Of a stretch of DNA of 64,000 nucleotides, positions 32,801 through 42,350 are shown piece by piece. Where the stretch lies: the NCBI GenBank assembly GCA_019456165.1, contig VRUJ01000010.1, positions 1 to 64,000 on the forward strand. Reading direction: 5' to 3'. This stretch comes from Chloroflexota bacterium (GTDB taxonomy: Bacteria; Chloroflexota; Anaerolineae; Anaerolineales; UBA11579). Numbering within the stretch: the first letter of the stretch is position 1; every line of letters starts with the position of its first letter. The position numbers and the translations under genes were made by a program. The notes beneath the pieces were generated by a model. It was not told where the DNA came from. It made no database searches and saw only the letters and a program-made list of their open reading frames with translations.

Positions 32801-35800
32801 ATGAATAATCAACTCAAAGTATTAATCCTGGATGACAATCCAGAATCAGTTAATTTACTTTCCCCCGAATTACACCAAGCGGGATATGAACCAGAATGGA
32901 TACGCATTGATAAGAAGAAAGACTATCATAAAACCTTTAGCGATCCTCCTGACCTCATACTTGCGAAATACGATCTTCCAAAATTAGATGCGCCCAGCGC
33001 CCTAAAAACTTTGCAAAATAAGGGGTTAAACATCCCTTTTATAGTAATTTCTGAATCATCCAACGAAAAAGAAGCCATCGAGTGCGTGTGGCAAGGTGCA
33101 GATAATTACGTTCTCAGAGACCACTTGGCGCGGCTTGGGCCAGCCATTTCACAAGCTCTAGATAAAAAATCTATTCGTGAGGATAAACACAAGATCGAAC
33201 AAGCTAGTGTCGCGAGTGAAGGTCAATATCGCAGCTTATTCGATAGTGTTCCTATTGGTTTATATCGCTCTACACCAGAAGGGAAAATTGTTGATGCTAA
33301 TCCCGCCTTAGTCGAAATACTTGGTTTCCCAAATACAGAAGCTTTGCTGGCTGCTGATGTTATATCATTATACTTAGACCCAAAAGATCGGGATTTTTTA
33401 AAGAACGCTTTAGAAAAAGAAGGGGTTTTACATAATCATGAATTCCAACAAAAAGATTATCATGGAAAAATTATTTGGGTCGAAGAGAATTCCAGGACGG
33501 TTTATGATGAAGATGGTAATATTCAGTTTTATGAAGGCAGTATAAAAGACATCACCGAGCGGAAACGGGTCGAACAAGCTCTCCAAACCAGCGAAGAACA
33601 TTTTCGTTCAGTAGTAGAATCCGCTCTCATCGCCATTGTATCAATAAACAGTTCGGGGAGGATCGTCTTCTGGAATAAGGCTGCCGAAATCACCTTTGGC
33701 TACACCGCGGCTGAAATTATCGGTAAACCGCTTACAGAAATAATGCCAGAAAAATTTATAAAATCCTTTAGAATTGCATTTGAACGTGCAGCTAAAAAGG
33801 GGAATTTGAAATCACCAAATAAAACTTTTTCTATAATGGGGATCAGAAAGTCTGGTGAAGAATTTCCTGTAGAGTTTAGTCTTGCTAATTGGGAATCGAG
33901 AGGCGAGGTTTTCTTTACTGCAATTATCAAGGATATCACGGAGCGCACCGAAGCCGATCGCGCCCTGCTTGAAAGCGAAGAAAAATATCGAACAATTTTC
34001 GATAGTTCAAGAGCTGCAATTTACCTAAGTTCTCACGAGCGCATTATTCTAGATTCAAACCAGTCAATGGTAGAAATGTTTGGCTTTAGTAAAACCGAAC
34101 TCCGAAATCTTGATTTTACCGAATTGTTCATATACGCAAAAGACGCTGTAATGTTCGATGAGCAAGTAAAATCCAGGGGTTTTGTCAACGATTTCCAGGT
34201 CAAATTTGTCAGGAAAGATAAGTCCCAATTTGATGCAGAAATTACTTCTACGATTAGAAGAAATGAATCTGGGGAAATAATTGGATACCAAGGCATCATC
34301 CGAGATGTGACCGCAAGAAAGCTCGGAGAGCGTGAACTTGAAGCCATGGTGAACGTCAGCGCTGCCCTGCGGAAAGCTGGCGGACATTCTGATCTGCTGC
34401 CAATCATACTCGACCAAGTCTTAGAAATCGTGGAGGCTGATGGCGCTGCCTTAGCACTTATAGATGCTATTACTGGAGACATTGTTGTTGAGCAAGCGCG
34501 CGGTCGATGGAAAGAATGGAGTAGGCAAGATTTTGAGTCAATAAATCAAATTTCCAACCAAATACTCGCAAAAGGGAAACCTTTTTCCAACAGTAATATT
34601 AGCAAAGATCCATTGCTAAAAAAAATTAGTGCATTCAAGGGGGTCAATGCTGTGGCCTGCACTCCTTTGATAGCGCAAGAAAATCGTGTAGGATTGATTT
34701 GGATTGGGTGCGAAACGAATTTTTCAGAAGAGGCTTTAAGACTAGTGACAGTGATCGGTACTATTGTTGCCAATGCATTACACCGTTCAACACTTTTGGA
34801 AAATTTGGAAAGAGCCTTAAATGAGAGCCGGGCAATAGCTGAAATTGGCCGAGAACTTATTCGTACCTTGAACTTGAAGAAAATCTTTAAACTAATTGTG
34901 AACGCTGCTGTTAACATCATCCCAAATGTTAACCGGTCAATTATCCATATTTTCAATGAAAATAGTCAATTATTACATCCAGTAGCAATCAGCAGCAACG
35001 ACCCATCCTTTACACCAATAACATTTCCTGAAATTAAGGTGTCAGAGATGGGGGAATTCAATTTTGATGTCCTAGGTCCGACTGATTTGAGAGCCTCAAG
35101 CATGAGTATTGGAAAGGGCATTGCTGGGAACGTAATATCTGAAGGAAAGACCATTATCGTAAATGATACTCAGAATGACCCCCGCTATATGACATCATCC
35201 AGCACTTCTGATATCAATGCGATGATAGTTGTTCCTGTATTAAGCGGAGAAAAACGGCTTGGCACCTTGAGTGTTATGGGCCAAATCCCAAACTCTTTTA
35301 CCCCTGAGGATCAAAACTTGCTGGAACAGTTAAGTGTCCAGGCTACAACCGCCATCGTGAACGCTCGTTTATATGAAGCAGAGAGGATCCAACGAGAATT
35401 GACTGAAGCCCAGGCTGAAATCGCTTCAGCAATCAATAGAAGCATTGAACTTGATGACGTACTCAACCTTATCTTGGAACAGACTCAACGAGTAGTTCCT
35501 TGCGAGGCCGCTAATATAATGCTGCTTGAAGAATATTCGACTCGCACGGTGGGTCACATAGGCCATGAAGATGGCACAAGTATCACCAAATATGGTCCGG
35601 GGGCATACGAAAAAGCATTGTCAGATATCACGCCAATCCTATCAGAAATGATTTCCACTCGGCAGCCGATTATAGTAAATGACACATCAGAAGATCCGCG
35701 CTGGATAACCAACAAAGAGCTGCTTTGGGTCAGTTCCTACGCTGGAATTCCTTTAATCGTCGGTGACCAACTTTTAGGATTCCTAAATTTAGATCATAAT

Positions 35801-36649
35801 ATCCCAAATTTTTTCGCTGATCGAACCGTCCAACGATTACAAGCTTTTGCAGATGATGCCGCTATCGCGGTAAACAATGCCCGCTTATATAGGGAGATTG
35901 AAAATAATCTAAAACAAGAGCAGGCTACGCGAGTACAACTTTTGCAAGCTGATAAGTTAGCTGGAATGGGCCGAATGGTTGCCTCTGTAGCCCATGAATT
36001 GAACAACCCTTTACAAACCATAAAAAATTGTCTATTCTTACTTGAGCAAGACATGACAATGGTTGAAAACGCCGATTTGTTTGGTACTGCATTATCAGAA
36101 GTTGAGCGATTATCCAATATTGTTCACAGATTGCGAGAGGTATATCGTCCAAAATCAGAAGACACTGTTGAGTCTATTACTATCAAAAATCTACTCGCGG
36201 ATGTTCAGATGTTAATTGAAATACATTTGCGACGAAAAAATGTGATCTGGATCCAAGATAAAACAAAAAAAAGTTTTATCATCTCTGGGATTACAGACCA
36301 ACTAAAACAAGTCATGATAAATTTAAGTCTCAATGCTATAGAGGCCATGCAACCGGATGGCGGCAATCTCACGGTAAAAGTGTTTCCCTCGGAAGATGAG
36401 GAACAAATCGGAATATCATTTAATGACTCTGGTCCGGGAATTTCGCCTGATTTTATCCAATACGTATTCGACCCTTTCTTCACAACCAAAGAGACCGGGA
36501 TGGGGCTAGGCTTATCAATATGTTATGACATTGTGCAGAATCACAATGGAAAAATTACTATAGAAAGCGATCAGTCGAAGGGAGCTACTTTCACAGTCTG
36601 GTTACCTTTATTGGCAATAGATGAGTTGGATGTTATCACAGGAGATTAA
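32801..36649 (+). CDS. Large hybrid PAS/GAF sensor histidine kinase with degenerate N-terminal receiver
   Basis: A cytosolic 1282-residue kinase with no TM segment. Order: receiver-like domain (1-125), three PAS domains (about 145-255, 265-380, 385-510, each ending in a PAC-type IxDITERK), three GAF domains (about 520-670, 690-860, 880-1040), then HisKA with H1065 in SVAHELNNPLQTIKNC, and HATPase (N box NLSLNAIEAM, G2 TGMGLGLSICYDI). The receiver keeps the acidic pair D11-D12, but the phospho-acceptor position is Lys56 (DLILAKYDLP), so it cannot be phosphorylated in the usual way. The gene ends three bases before a response regulator gene, its obvious partner. Confidence 0.9.
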   Translation: MNNQLKVLILDDNPESVNLLSPELHQAGYEPEWIRIDKKKDYHKTFSDPPDLILAKYDLPKLDAPSALKTLQNKGLNIPFIVISESSNEKEAIECVWQGADNYVLRDHLARLGPAISQALDKKSIREDKHKIEQASVASEGQYRSLFDSVPIGLYRSTPEGKIVDANPALVEILGFPNTEALLAADVISLYLDPKDRDFLKNALEKEGVLHNHEFQQKDYHGKIIWVEENSRTVYDEDGNIQFYEGSIKDITERKRVEQALQTSEEHFRSVVESALIAIVSINSSGRIVFWNKAAEITFGYTAAEIIGKPLTEIMPEKFIKSFRIAFERAAKKGNLKSPNKTFSIMGIRKSGEEFPVEFSLANWESRGEVFFTAIIKDITERTEADRALLESEEKYRTIFDSSRAAIYLSSHERIILDSNQSMVEMFGFSKTELRNLDFTELFIYAKDAVMFDEQVKSRGFVNDFQVKFVRKDKSQFDAEITSTIRRNESGEIIGYQGIIRDVTARKLGERELEAMVNVSAALRKAGGHSDLLPIILDQVLEIVEADGAALALIDAITGDIVVEQARGRWKEWSRQDFESINQISNQILAKGKPFSNSNISKDPLLKKISAFKGVNAVACTPLIAQENRVGLIWIGCETNFSEEALRLVTVIGTIVANALHRSTLLENLERALNESRAIAEIGRELIRTLNLKKIFKLIVNAAVNIIPNVNRSIIHIFNENSQLLHPVAISSNDPSFTPITFPEIKVSEMGEFNFDVLGPTDLRASSMSIGKGIAGNVISEGKTIIVNDTQNDPRYMTSSSTSDINAMIVVPVLSGEKRLGTLSVMGQIPNSFTPEDQNLLEQLSVQATTAIVNARLYEAERIQRELTEAQAEIASAINRSIELDDVLNLILEQTQRVVPCEAANIMLLEEYSTRTVGHIGHEDGTSITKYGPGAYEKALSDITPILSEMISTRQPIIVNDTSEDPRWITNKELLWVSSYAGIPLIVGDQLLGFLNLDHNIPNFFADRTVQRLQAFADDAAIAVNNARLYREIENNLKQEQATRVQLLQADKLAGMGRMVASVAHELNNPLQTIKNCLFLLEQDMTMVENADLFGTALSEVERLSNIVHRLREVYRPKSEDTVESITIKNLLADVQMLIEIHLRRKNVIWIQDKTKKSFIISGITDQLKQVMINLSLNAIEAMQPDGGNLTVKVFPSEDEEQIGISFNDSGPGISPDFIQYVFDPFFTTKETGMGLGLSICYDIVQNHNGKITIESDQSKGATFTVWLPLLAIDELDVITGD

Positions 36650-36652
36650 AGA

Positions 36653-37456
36653 ATGACAAAAAACGGAACCATCCTGATCGTTGATGATGAGAAAAATCTC
36701 AGAAATACTCTTTCTAAGGTACTCCAGAAGGAAAATTTTTCGGTTACCGGAGCTTCGAATGCCCAAGAAGCATTGCAATACCTCCAGGCTGGATCGTTTG
36801 ATATTACTTTCTTGGATTTGATGCTTCCTGGCATGGATGGCCTCACCTTATTAGCAAAAATCCGTGAGATGTATCCTGAAATGCCTGTACTGATCTTGAC
36901 CGCAAACGCTTCACTAGAATCAGCCATAGAAGCCGTTAGGAAAGGAGCGCGTGATTACCTGCTAAAACCAGTGGATCCCCCGCGCATAATTGCCAGGATA
37001 AATGACATTTTGAAAGAACAGCTTCAGCCCAAAAGACAACGGGAGATCGTTGGCCAAATCCAGACCTTAGTTGGCGAGCTACAGCACTTAAGAGGGGATG
37101 TTCATCTATCAGCGGAATTGCTCACCACGCTTCCCCCGACCGACCCAGCTCGTTTTTTGAAACGCGGGTCCTTTACACTTGATCTTCACGCCAGGCACGT
37201 AACCCTCGACGGAAAACTGATCCCCCTATCCCCCACAAACTTTGATTACCTCACCACTCTCATCCGCCATTGCCCTGATCCTGTCTCGTATGTAGAACTG
37301 GTTAAGGAATCCCAAGGCTACGAATTAACCCGTATTGAAGCTCAGGAAATGACCCGCTGGCGCATCCACGAACTTCGCAAAGCCATCGAACCAGAACCTA
37401 AAAAACCTCAGAATATAATCACTGTTCGAGGACAGGGATACCGCATCGTAGTTTAA
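36653..37456 (+). CDS. Response regulator, receiver plus winged-helix DNA-binding domain
   Basis: A 267-residue protein. The N-terminal receiver has IVDDEKN (acidic pair), FLDLMLPGMDG with the phospho-acceptor Asp, LTAN, and the Lys in DYLLKPVDP. A helical linker (about 125-165) leads to a C-terminal OmpR/PhoB-like winged helix (LDLHARHVTLDGKLIPLSPT ... ITVRGQGYRIVV). It starts three bases after the large PAS/GAF kinase gene, so the two almost certainly form one signalling pair that controls transcription. The DNA-binding domain is somewhat longer than standard between helices 2 and 3. Targets are unknown. Confidence 0.9.
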   Translation: MTKNGTILIVDDEKNLRNTLSKVLQKENFSVTGASNAQEALQYLQAGSFDITFLDLMLPGMDGLTLLAKIREMYPEMPVLILTANASLESAIEAVRKGARDYLLKPVDPPRIIARINDILKEQLQPKRQREIVGQIQTLVGELQHLRGDVHLSAELLTTLPPTDPARFLKRGSFTLDLHARHVTLDGKLIPLSPTNFDYLTTLIRHCPDPVSYVELVKESQGYELTRIEAQEMTRWRIHELRKAIEPEPKKPQNIITVRGQGYRIVV

Positions 37457-37508
37457 TAAAACAGTCCTCCAGCTAAGGAAATACATTATCGCGTATTTAC
37501 AAACCACA

Positions 37509-38207
37509 ATGACATCGTCACTGAACCTACCAGAGATTAGCAAAGTTTTTGAATCTACCACACCGCAAGATATCCTATCTTGGGCTGGGAAAGAGTTTAA
37601 TCCAAAATTAACCATAAGTTCATCATTCCAAACCCAAAGCGTGCCATTACTACACTTTGTTTCCCAAACTATTCCGGATACTCCGGTATTATTCGTGGAT
37701 ACTGGTTATCATTTTCCGGGAACTTTGGAATTCCGTGATCATTTAACAAAACTATTCAAGCTCAATTTAGTGATTGTCAAGCCGAAACTGACTAAAAAAG
37801 AATTTGAAGAGCAGTTCGGGCTAATACAATATAAAGACCCAGACACGTGTTGTTTGGAAAATAAAGTAAAACCTATTCAGGAGGCCTTAAAAGGTTTTGA
37901 CGCCTGGATTAGCGGGATCAGGAGAGACCAAACTCCCCAACGCAGTCAAATTCCGATAATTTCCCAAAGTCCGTTCCAATCCATATATAAAATTTGCCCT
38001 CTCGCTAATTGGACCATTCAGGATGTTCAAAGATACATTTTAGATAACAATCTTCCACAGCACCCACTTCAAGACCACGGTTTCAAGAGCATTGGTTGTT
38101 ATCCTTGCACAGATCCGGTGCTCAATGGGCAAAACGAACGCTCGGGTCGTTGGGCTTGGACAGATAAAACGGAATGTGGGCTGCATATCCAATTTGGTAA
38201 AAATTAA
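37509..38207 (+). CDS. cysH: Phosphoadenylyl/adenylyl-sulfate reductase
   Basis: A 232-residue enzyme of the PAPS/APS reductase family. SSSFQTQSVPLLHFV is the PP-loop-like nucleotide site, LFVDTGYHFPGTLEFRD the conserved sulfate region, and KTECGLH carries the catalytic Cys near the C-terminus. The pairs CC in DTCCLENKVKP and CYPC in SIGCYPCTDP are the four ligands of a [4Fe-4S] cluster, which favours APS as substrate over PAPS. It reduces activated sulfate to sulfite in sulfate assimilation. No other sulfate-assimilation gene is adjacent. It is interesting beside an island with several PAPS-using sulfotransferases, but linkage may be chance. Confidence 0.92.
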   Translation: MTSSLNLPEISKVFESTTPQDILSWAGKEFNPKLTISSSFQTQSVPLLHFVSQTIPDTPVLFVDTGYHFPGTLEFRDHLTKLFKLNLVIVKPKLTKKEFEEQFGLIQYKDPDTCCLENKVKPIQEALKGFDAWISGIRRDQTPQRSQIPIISQSPFQSIYKICPLANWTIQDVQRYILDNNLPQHPLQDHGFKSIGCYPCTDPVLNGQNERSGRWAWTDKTECGLHIQFGKN

Positions 38208-38315
38208 CGTTTTCTATCACAAAATCTCACCCATAATTAAGTTGACAATCTGATTTCTATCGACTAAACTTCAATAAGTAAATATTGGCTATGCGCAATA
38301 ATGTTGGAGGTATTC

Positions 38316-39224
38316 ATGTCATCCGAATCTTCAAGTTCCATCAGTCACATCACAGCAAAGACACCCCTCACTCCAACTATCAATGCTTGGAAAATTTACC
38401 TTGATGATCAGGGCAGTTCTATCCATACCATTAAGGCTTTTTCTGCTGATGTAAAATTACTGGCGTCATACCTGCCTCCAGATCGTCAAGTCGGAGCTAT
38501 CACAACAAAAGAACTGAACGATTTTTTAAATTGGATGAAAACTGGGCGCGGTGTGCCCTGCAGCCCAAAAACACTTTCCCGCAGGATTACATCCCTAAAA
38601 TCATTTTTTCGTTGGCTCCAAAACAACGGAATAGTTTTGGTTGATCCTGCCGAGAAAGTAATTCAAAAATCAGTGCTGAGTCCTTTGCCAAGTGTTCTAA
38701 CTGAAGAAGAAGTTCACGCAGTCCTTGAAACCGCAGACCGGCATCGGCACGGCCCAAAACCAGATTCCCGGCCGTTTACATTGGTAGAGTTATTACTGCA
38801 TACCGGAATAAAGAAGGGTGAATGCCTAGCGATCAGCCCCAACCACATTGATCTGGAAACTTCTGGGGGACCTTTATTATTTGTGCGTTATGCTAGCCCT
38901 CAACACCGCTACAAAGAGAGAAAAATCCCCCTTTCGGAAAGTTGGGTCAATGCTTATAGTGAATATGAAAACCAATATGAGATCAACGACCGTTTATTCC
39001 CTTGGTCTCCCCGGCGGTTAGAATATATATTAGAAGACATAAGCAAGGAAGCTGGTTTGGAGAAACACCTATCTTTCCTTATGTGCCGCTGGACTTCTGC
39101 ATTGACCGATCTAAATAATGAAATAGAGCCAAATAAGATTAGGCAAAAATTAGGGATTTCCGAAATTCAATGGCGCGAGGTTCGCATGAAACTCCAACTC
39201 TTAGCAGGTGACGAGATCAGTTAA
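38316..39224 (+). CDS. Tyrosine-recombinase homologue with degraded catalytic residues
   Basis: An integrase-fold protein of 302 residues. The N-terminal core-binding domain is clear (AWKIYLDDQGSSIHTIKAFS, TLSRRITSLKSFFRWLQNNG, DPAEKV), and the catalytic domain follows (LPSVLTEEEVHAVLETADRH, FTLVELLLHTGIKKGECLAI, RYKERKIPLSESW). The expected first Arg (TGLR) is Lys here, the HxxRH box is reduced to SFLMCRWTSAL, and no Tyr occurs at the nucleophile position (ISEIQWREVRMKLQLL). The fold is kept but recombination should be impossible. GGAGG before ATG 38316 sets the start; an ATG at 38301 lies upstream of it. It may be a DNA-binding regulator derived from an integrase. Confidence 0.75.
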   Translation: MSSESSSSISHITAKTPLTPTINAWKIYLDDQGSSIHTIKAFSADVKLLASYLPPDRQVGAITTKELNDFLNWMKTGRGVPCSPKTLSRRITSLKSFFRWLQNNGIVLVDPAEKVIQKSVLSPLPSVLTEEEVHAVLETADRHRHGPKPDSRPFTLVELLLHTGIKKGECLAISPNHIDLETSGGPLLFVRYASPQHRYKERKIPLSESWVNAYSEYENQYEINDRLFPWSPRRLEYILEDISKEAGLEKHLSFLMCRWTSALTDLNNEIEPNKIRQKLGISEIQWREVRMKLQLLAGDEIS

Positions 39225-39357
39225 CCTTGAATTCGCCGGAAATTAAATTATCTTGTCAGAAACAAAAGTGAGAAATAAATGATTGGATCTAAGTTTTAGA
39301 TCTCAATACTGGAAAGATTCGTTGGAACCACTACCCAGCTCAAGAAAGTTCATTCCC

Positions 39358-39981
39358 TCACATCCATTTCACAACGATATCCCCAATCACGTTAGCAGCT
39401 TCATCCCCTCTGTCGGCCGCGTTTGATAAGTGGCGGTAAATCTCACGCAGCTTTAATATTTCCATTATCCCATCCAAACTTTCTGGTTTTACAAAAAGAT
39501 GCGCCAAAGCCTCTCGGTAGACTTGTTCAACTCGATTTTCCAAAGCTTTCGCTCGGACAGCATGATCGTTGGCCACACCGGGGTGATCTTCCAGGCGTAA
39601 TACCCCGCGATAAATTTCAGTTGCCGCATCCGCTAATAACGAGACCATACGATCAATATAGTTGTTGGGTTCAACCTGGAACATATTTAGTTCATCAACC
39701 GTAGTATCTGCGTAATCTAATACATCATCAATATTCAAGGATAAGGCAAAGATATCCTCACGGTCGAAAGGTGTAACAAAAGTACGGTTTAGTTCATCAA
39801 TCAATATTCGCCGCACTTCATCTGCTTCTTTCTCTATTTTTGAGACCCTAGAAGCAAGACTCTCATCCGGTTGGCGTACATATTCCCTCAATGCTTCCAT
39901 CCCTTCAACCGCATACTCTGCTTGCTGTAGCAATAATTCTAAAAATCGATTGGGTTTCTTCTTCCGAGAAAACAAGCCCAT
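39358..39981 (-). CDS. DUF47 (PhoU-like) protein
   Basis: A 207-residue all-helical protein starting MGLFSRKKKPNRFLELLLQQ, with the characteristic ESLASRVSKIEKEADEVRRI, FVTPFDREDIFALSLNIDDV and LDYADTTVDELNMF blocks of the DUF47/TIGR00153 family. These are PhoU-like and bind metal through E/DxxxD motifs. They are commonly paired with phosphate transporters and thought to gate them or modulate their use. Here it follows a tungstate/phosphate-type ABC system on the same strand with a 26-base gap. It may serve that transporter instead of a Pit carrier. Confidence 0.85.
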   Translation of the reverse strand: MGLFSRKKKPNRFLELLLQQAEYAVEGMEALREYVRQPDESLASRVSKIEKEADEVRRILIDELNRTFVTPFDREDIFALSLNIDDVLDYADTTVDELNMFQVEPNNYIDRMVSLLADAATEIYRGVLRLEDHPGVANDHAVRAKALENRVEQVYREALAHLFVKPESLDGIMEILKLREIYRHLSNAADRGDEAANVIGDIVVKWM

Positions 39982-40007
39982 GAGATTACCTCTAAATTAA
40001 TTTTATA

Positions 40008-40730
40008 TCAGTATACCATCTGGCCGCGAACAAATGCCAGGGCGCGTTCGTCATCCGGATTATCAAAAAATTTGTCGACATTAGATACTTCCACCAATTC
40101 TCCGTTCAGCAATAACCCAACCCGGTCGGCTAAGCGGCGAGCCTGAAATACATTGTGAGTTATCATCAAAATTGTGGTTCCATCTTGGTGGAGTTCACGG
40201 ATGATTGTTTCAATGAGTTCAACATTATACGGGTCCAGATTTGCAGTAGGCTCATCCAACAGCAAGACCTCTGGCTCAACCACTAAGAGTCGTGCAAAAG
40301 CTACCCGCTGCACTTCGCCACCCGATAATGTATGGCTTGGCGAATCTGCTAATGAGACCAAATCCAAGCGCTTGAGAGTCTCATCTATTATTGAACCATC
40401 ATTTATACCGCGTAACCTAAGTGGAAATGCGATGTTCTGACGAACAGTCCCCGAGAGTAGTTCAGTGCGTTGAAAAACCATCCCTATTCTTCGCCGCAAA
40501 TTAATATCCATGGGCAAAGTTATTGGCTCTCCATAGAAAAAAACCTGGCCTGAAGAAGGAGCTTCTAAGAAATCACATATGCGCAATAGAGTGGATTTTC
40601 CAGCACCGCTTGGTCCAACCACAGCGAACAGCTCACCCGCCGGCAAATTGAGTATATCAATATTTAATATCCTGCGCTCACCAAAGCTTTTTGTAACCTT
40701 CTCCAAATTGTATAGCGTAGAAACACTCAT
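40008..40730 (-). CDS. ABC transporter ATPase for tungstate-type oxyanion uptake (TupC-like)
   Basis: A 240-residue ATPase with Walker A GPSGAGKST, Q-loop MVFQRTELL, signature LSGGEVQRVAFARLLVVEPE, Walker B VLLLDEPTANLDP, and switch His MITHN. The short length without a C-terminal TOBE domain matches TupC/PstB-type importers rather than ModC. ATG 40730 overlaps the stop of the fused binding protein-permease gene (ATGA), so the two are translationally coupled. It powers uptake by its fused partner, probably of tungstate and less likely of molybdate or phosphate. Confidence 0.85.
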   Translation of the reverse strand: MSVSTLYNLEKVTKSFGERRILNIDILNLPAGELFAVVGPSGAGKSTLLRICDFLEAPSSGQVFFYGEPITLPMDINLRRRIGMVFQRTELLSGTVRQNIAFPLRLRGINDGSIIDETLKRLDLVSLADSPSHTLSGGEVQRVAFARLLVVEPEVLLLDEPTANLDPYNVELIETIIRELHQDGTTILMITHNVFQARRLADRVGLLLNGELVEVSNVDKFFDNPDDERALAFVRGQMVY

Positions 40731-42349
40731 TTCGCCCACCTACCTTCGTAGCGCATCGCAAAAGAATTGGTGAGCAAAGCAATCCCTAGCAAGACCAAAC
40801 CTAAAGCGAGAGCCAGGTCAAACACACCTTGCCTTGTCTCTAATACGATCGCGGTGCTAAGAACGCGAGTCCGCCCAGCGATATTTCCTCCCACTAACAT
40901 AACCGCCCCAACCTCAGAAATTATGCGGCCCAAAGCTGCTAAAACTGCCGCAAGTATTCCTCGCCGCGCCTGCTTTATAATAGTCCTGCGTTCCTGTCCT
41001 AGTGTTGCGCCCAGAGAACGAATTTGGATCGTTAGATCATCCGGGACTGCTGCAACTGCTGCTGCAGTTAAACCTGCCGCCAACGGAAAAGCCAAAATAG
41101 TTTGAGCCAAGATCATTCCAGATGGTGTGAATAACCAATTTAATATACCTAAAGGACCTTCATTCGATAGCAGTAAGAACACTATCAAACCTATCACGAC
41201 CGGGGGCATTCCCATGCCTGTATTAATAAGGAGTTGGAACAATCGTTTACCTGGAAAGTTTTCTAATGCCAAGATCATTCCCACCGGAATACCGAATAAA
41301 CATGCTAAGAGGAGGGCAGTCCCGCTGACTCGTAAAGTCATCAAGATGATTTCAAGGAAGCGCGAATCTCCTTGAAATATTAATTTAATTGCTTCCCAAA
41401 GCCCCGAATTGGATGTCTCAGGCTCATCGATTTCTTGGTTTGTAACTCCATCTCCTGCCGTGCTTGCATGCCATTCCTCAGAGTTTGGATAAAATAGAGG
41501 CTGCCCATATTGCTCTACGCCAAAACCAAACATGGTTTCTTGAACTTGAAGCGATGTGATCCAATCTACAAATAAATTTGAGAGTTCTATTTCAATATTC
41601 GGGTGTTTATCTGGATTGACCGGTATCACTGAATAGTAATTTAATAAGCTCGGGTCAGGGTTGGTCTCTATATCTTCTCCACCAAATAAGATCTCAAGAT
41701 CAGGTAAATTTTCTTTCTGGGCTAAAAATGTTCCCCGGTCTGATAGAGTATAAGCGGCTTGCTGGTTTGAAAAATTTAATGTCGATCCCATCCCCTGCCC
41801 GACAGAAAAATACCAAACCGCATCGCCCTCGGGCACAATCCCCGCTTTTTCCCATAGCGCTAATTCCATATTGTATGTCCCAGAATTATCCCCGCGGGAA
41901 ACAAATAGCGATTGGGTATCCGCAATTAGCACTAGACCGGCAGCAGCATCGGGGGCTGATGCAATTCCAGCGGGATCGTCTGGTGGGCCGACGAGAACAA
42001 AATCGTTGTACATAACTGCATAACGAGCAATTCCATCTCCAGACTCTATAAAAGCTTCTTCTAATGCTGGGGCATGAACCAAAATTACATCCACATCCCC
42101 GCGCTCGCCTAACGCGATTGCCTGGCCTGTCCCCACAGCGATTACGGCTACTTCAACCTGGTATTCATTCTCAAAACTAGGCAGGATTTTGTCCAAAAGA
42201 CCAGAATCATTGACACTGGTAGTAGTGCCAAGGTGCAAAATCGGTAAATCTGGCTGGGATTGTGAGCAGGCTGCCAATGAGAAAAATGCTAACCCAAGTA
42301 AAGCCTTCCACCAGAAATGAAATTTATTTTGTTTATGTGGGGTTGGCAT
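40727..42349 (-). CDS. Fused tungstate-binding lipoprotein and permease (TupA-TupB fusion)
   Basis: A 540-residue protein. It has a lipoprotein signal (LAFFSLAA|C), then a TupA-type oxyanion-binding domain at about 35-300: LHLGTTTSVNDSGLLDKILP, VIAVGTGQAIALGERGDVDV, MYNDFVLVGPPDDPAG. From about residue 320 a five- or six-helix TupB/ModB-type permease follows (FLEIILMTLRVSGTALLLAC, and the EAA-like loop SLGATLGQERRTIIKQARRG). In other bacteria these are two proteins; here one chain carries both, anchoring the receptor directly to its channel. The TTTS and GTGQ motifs point to tungstate. Substrate choice between tungstate and molybdate is inference. Confidence 0.85.
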   Translation of the reverse strand: MPTPHKQNKFHFWWKALLGLAFFSLAACSQSQPDLPILHLGTTTSVNDSGLLDKILPSFENEYQVEVAVIAVGTGQAIALGERGDVDVILVHAPALEEAFIESGDGIARYAVMYNDFVLVGPPDDPAGIASAPDAAAGLVLIADTQSLFVSRGDNSGTYNMELALWEKAGIVPEGDAVWYFSVGQGMGSTLNFSNQQAAYTLSDRGTFLAQKENLPDLEILFGGEDIETNPDPSLLNYYSVIPVNPDKHPNIEIELSNLFVDWITSLQVQETMFGFGVEQYGQPLFYPNSEEWHASTAGDGVTNQEIDEPETSNSGLWEAIKLIFQGDSRFLEIILMTLRVSGTALLLACLFGIPVGMILALENFPGKRLFQLLINTGMGMPPVVIGLIVFLLLSNEGPLGILNWLFTPSGMILAQTILAFPLAAGLTAAAVAAVPDDLTIQIRSLGATLGQERRTIIKQARRGILAAVLAALGRIISEVGAVMLVGGNIAGRTRVLSTAIVLETRQGVFDLALALGLVLLGIALLTNSFAMRYEGRWAK

Positions 42350-42350
42350 A

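Noticed and set aside
37509-38207. Linking the APS/PAPS reductase to the sulfotransferase island as one pathway
   Set aside because: It lies 18 kb away in a housekeeping region, its cluster ligands suggest ordinary APS reduction, and no PAPS synthesis gene accompanies it.
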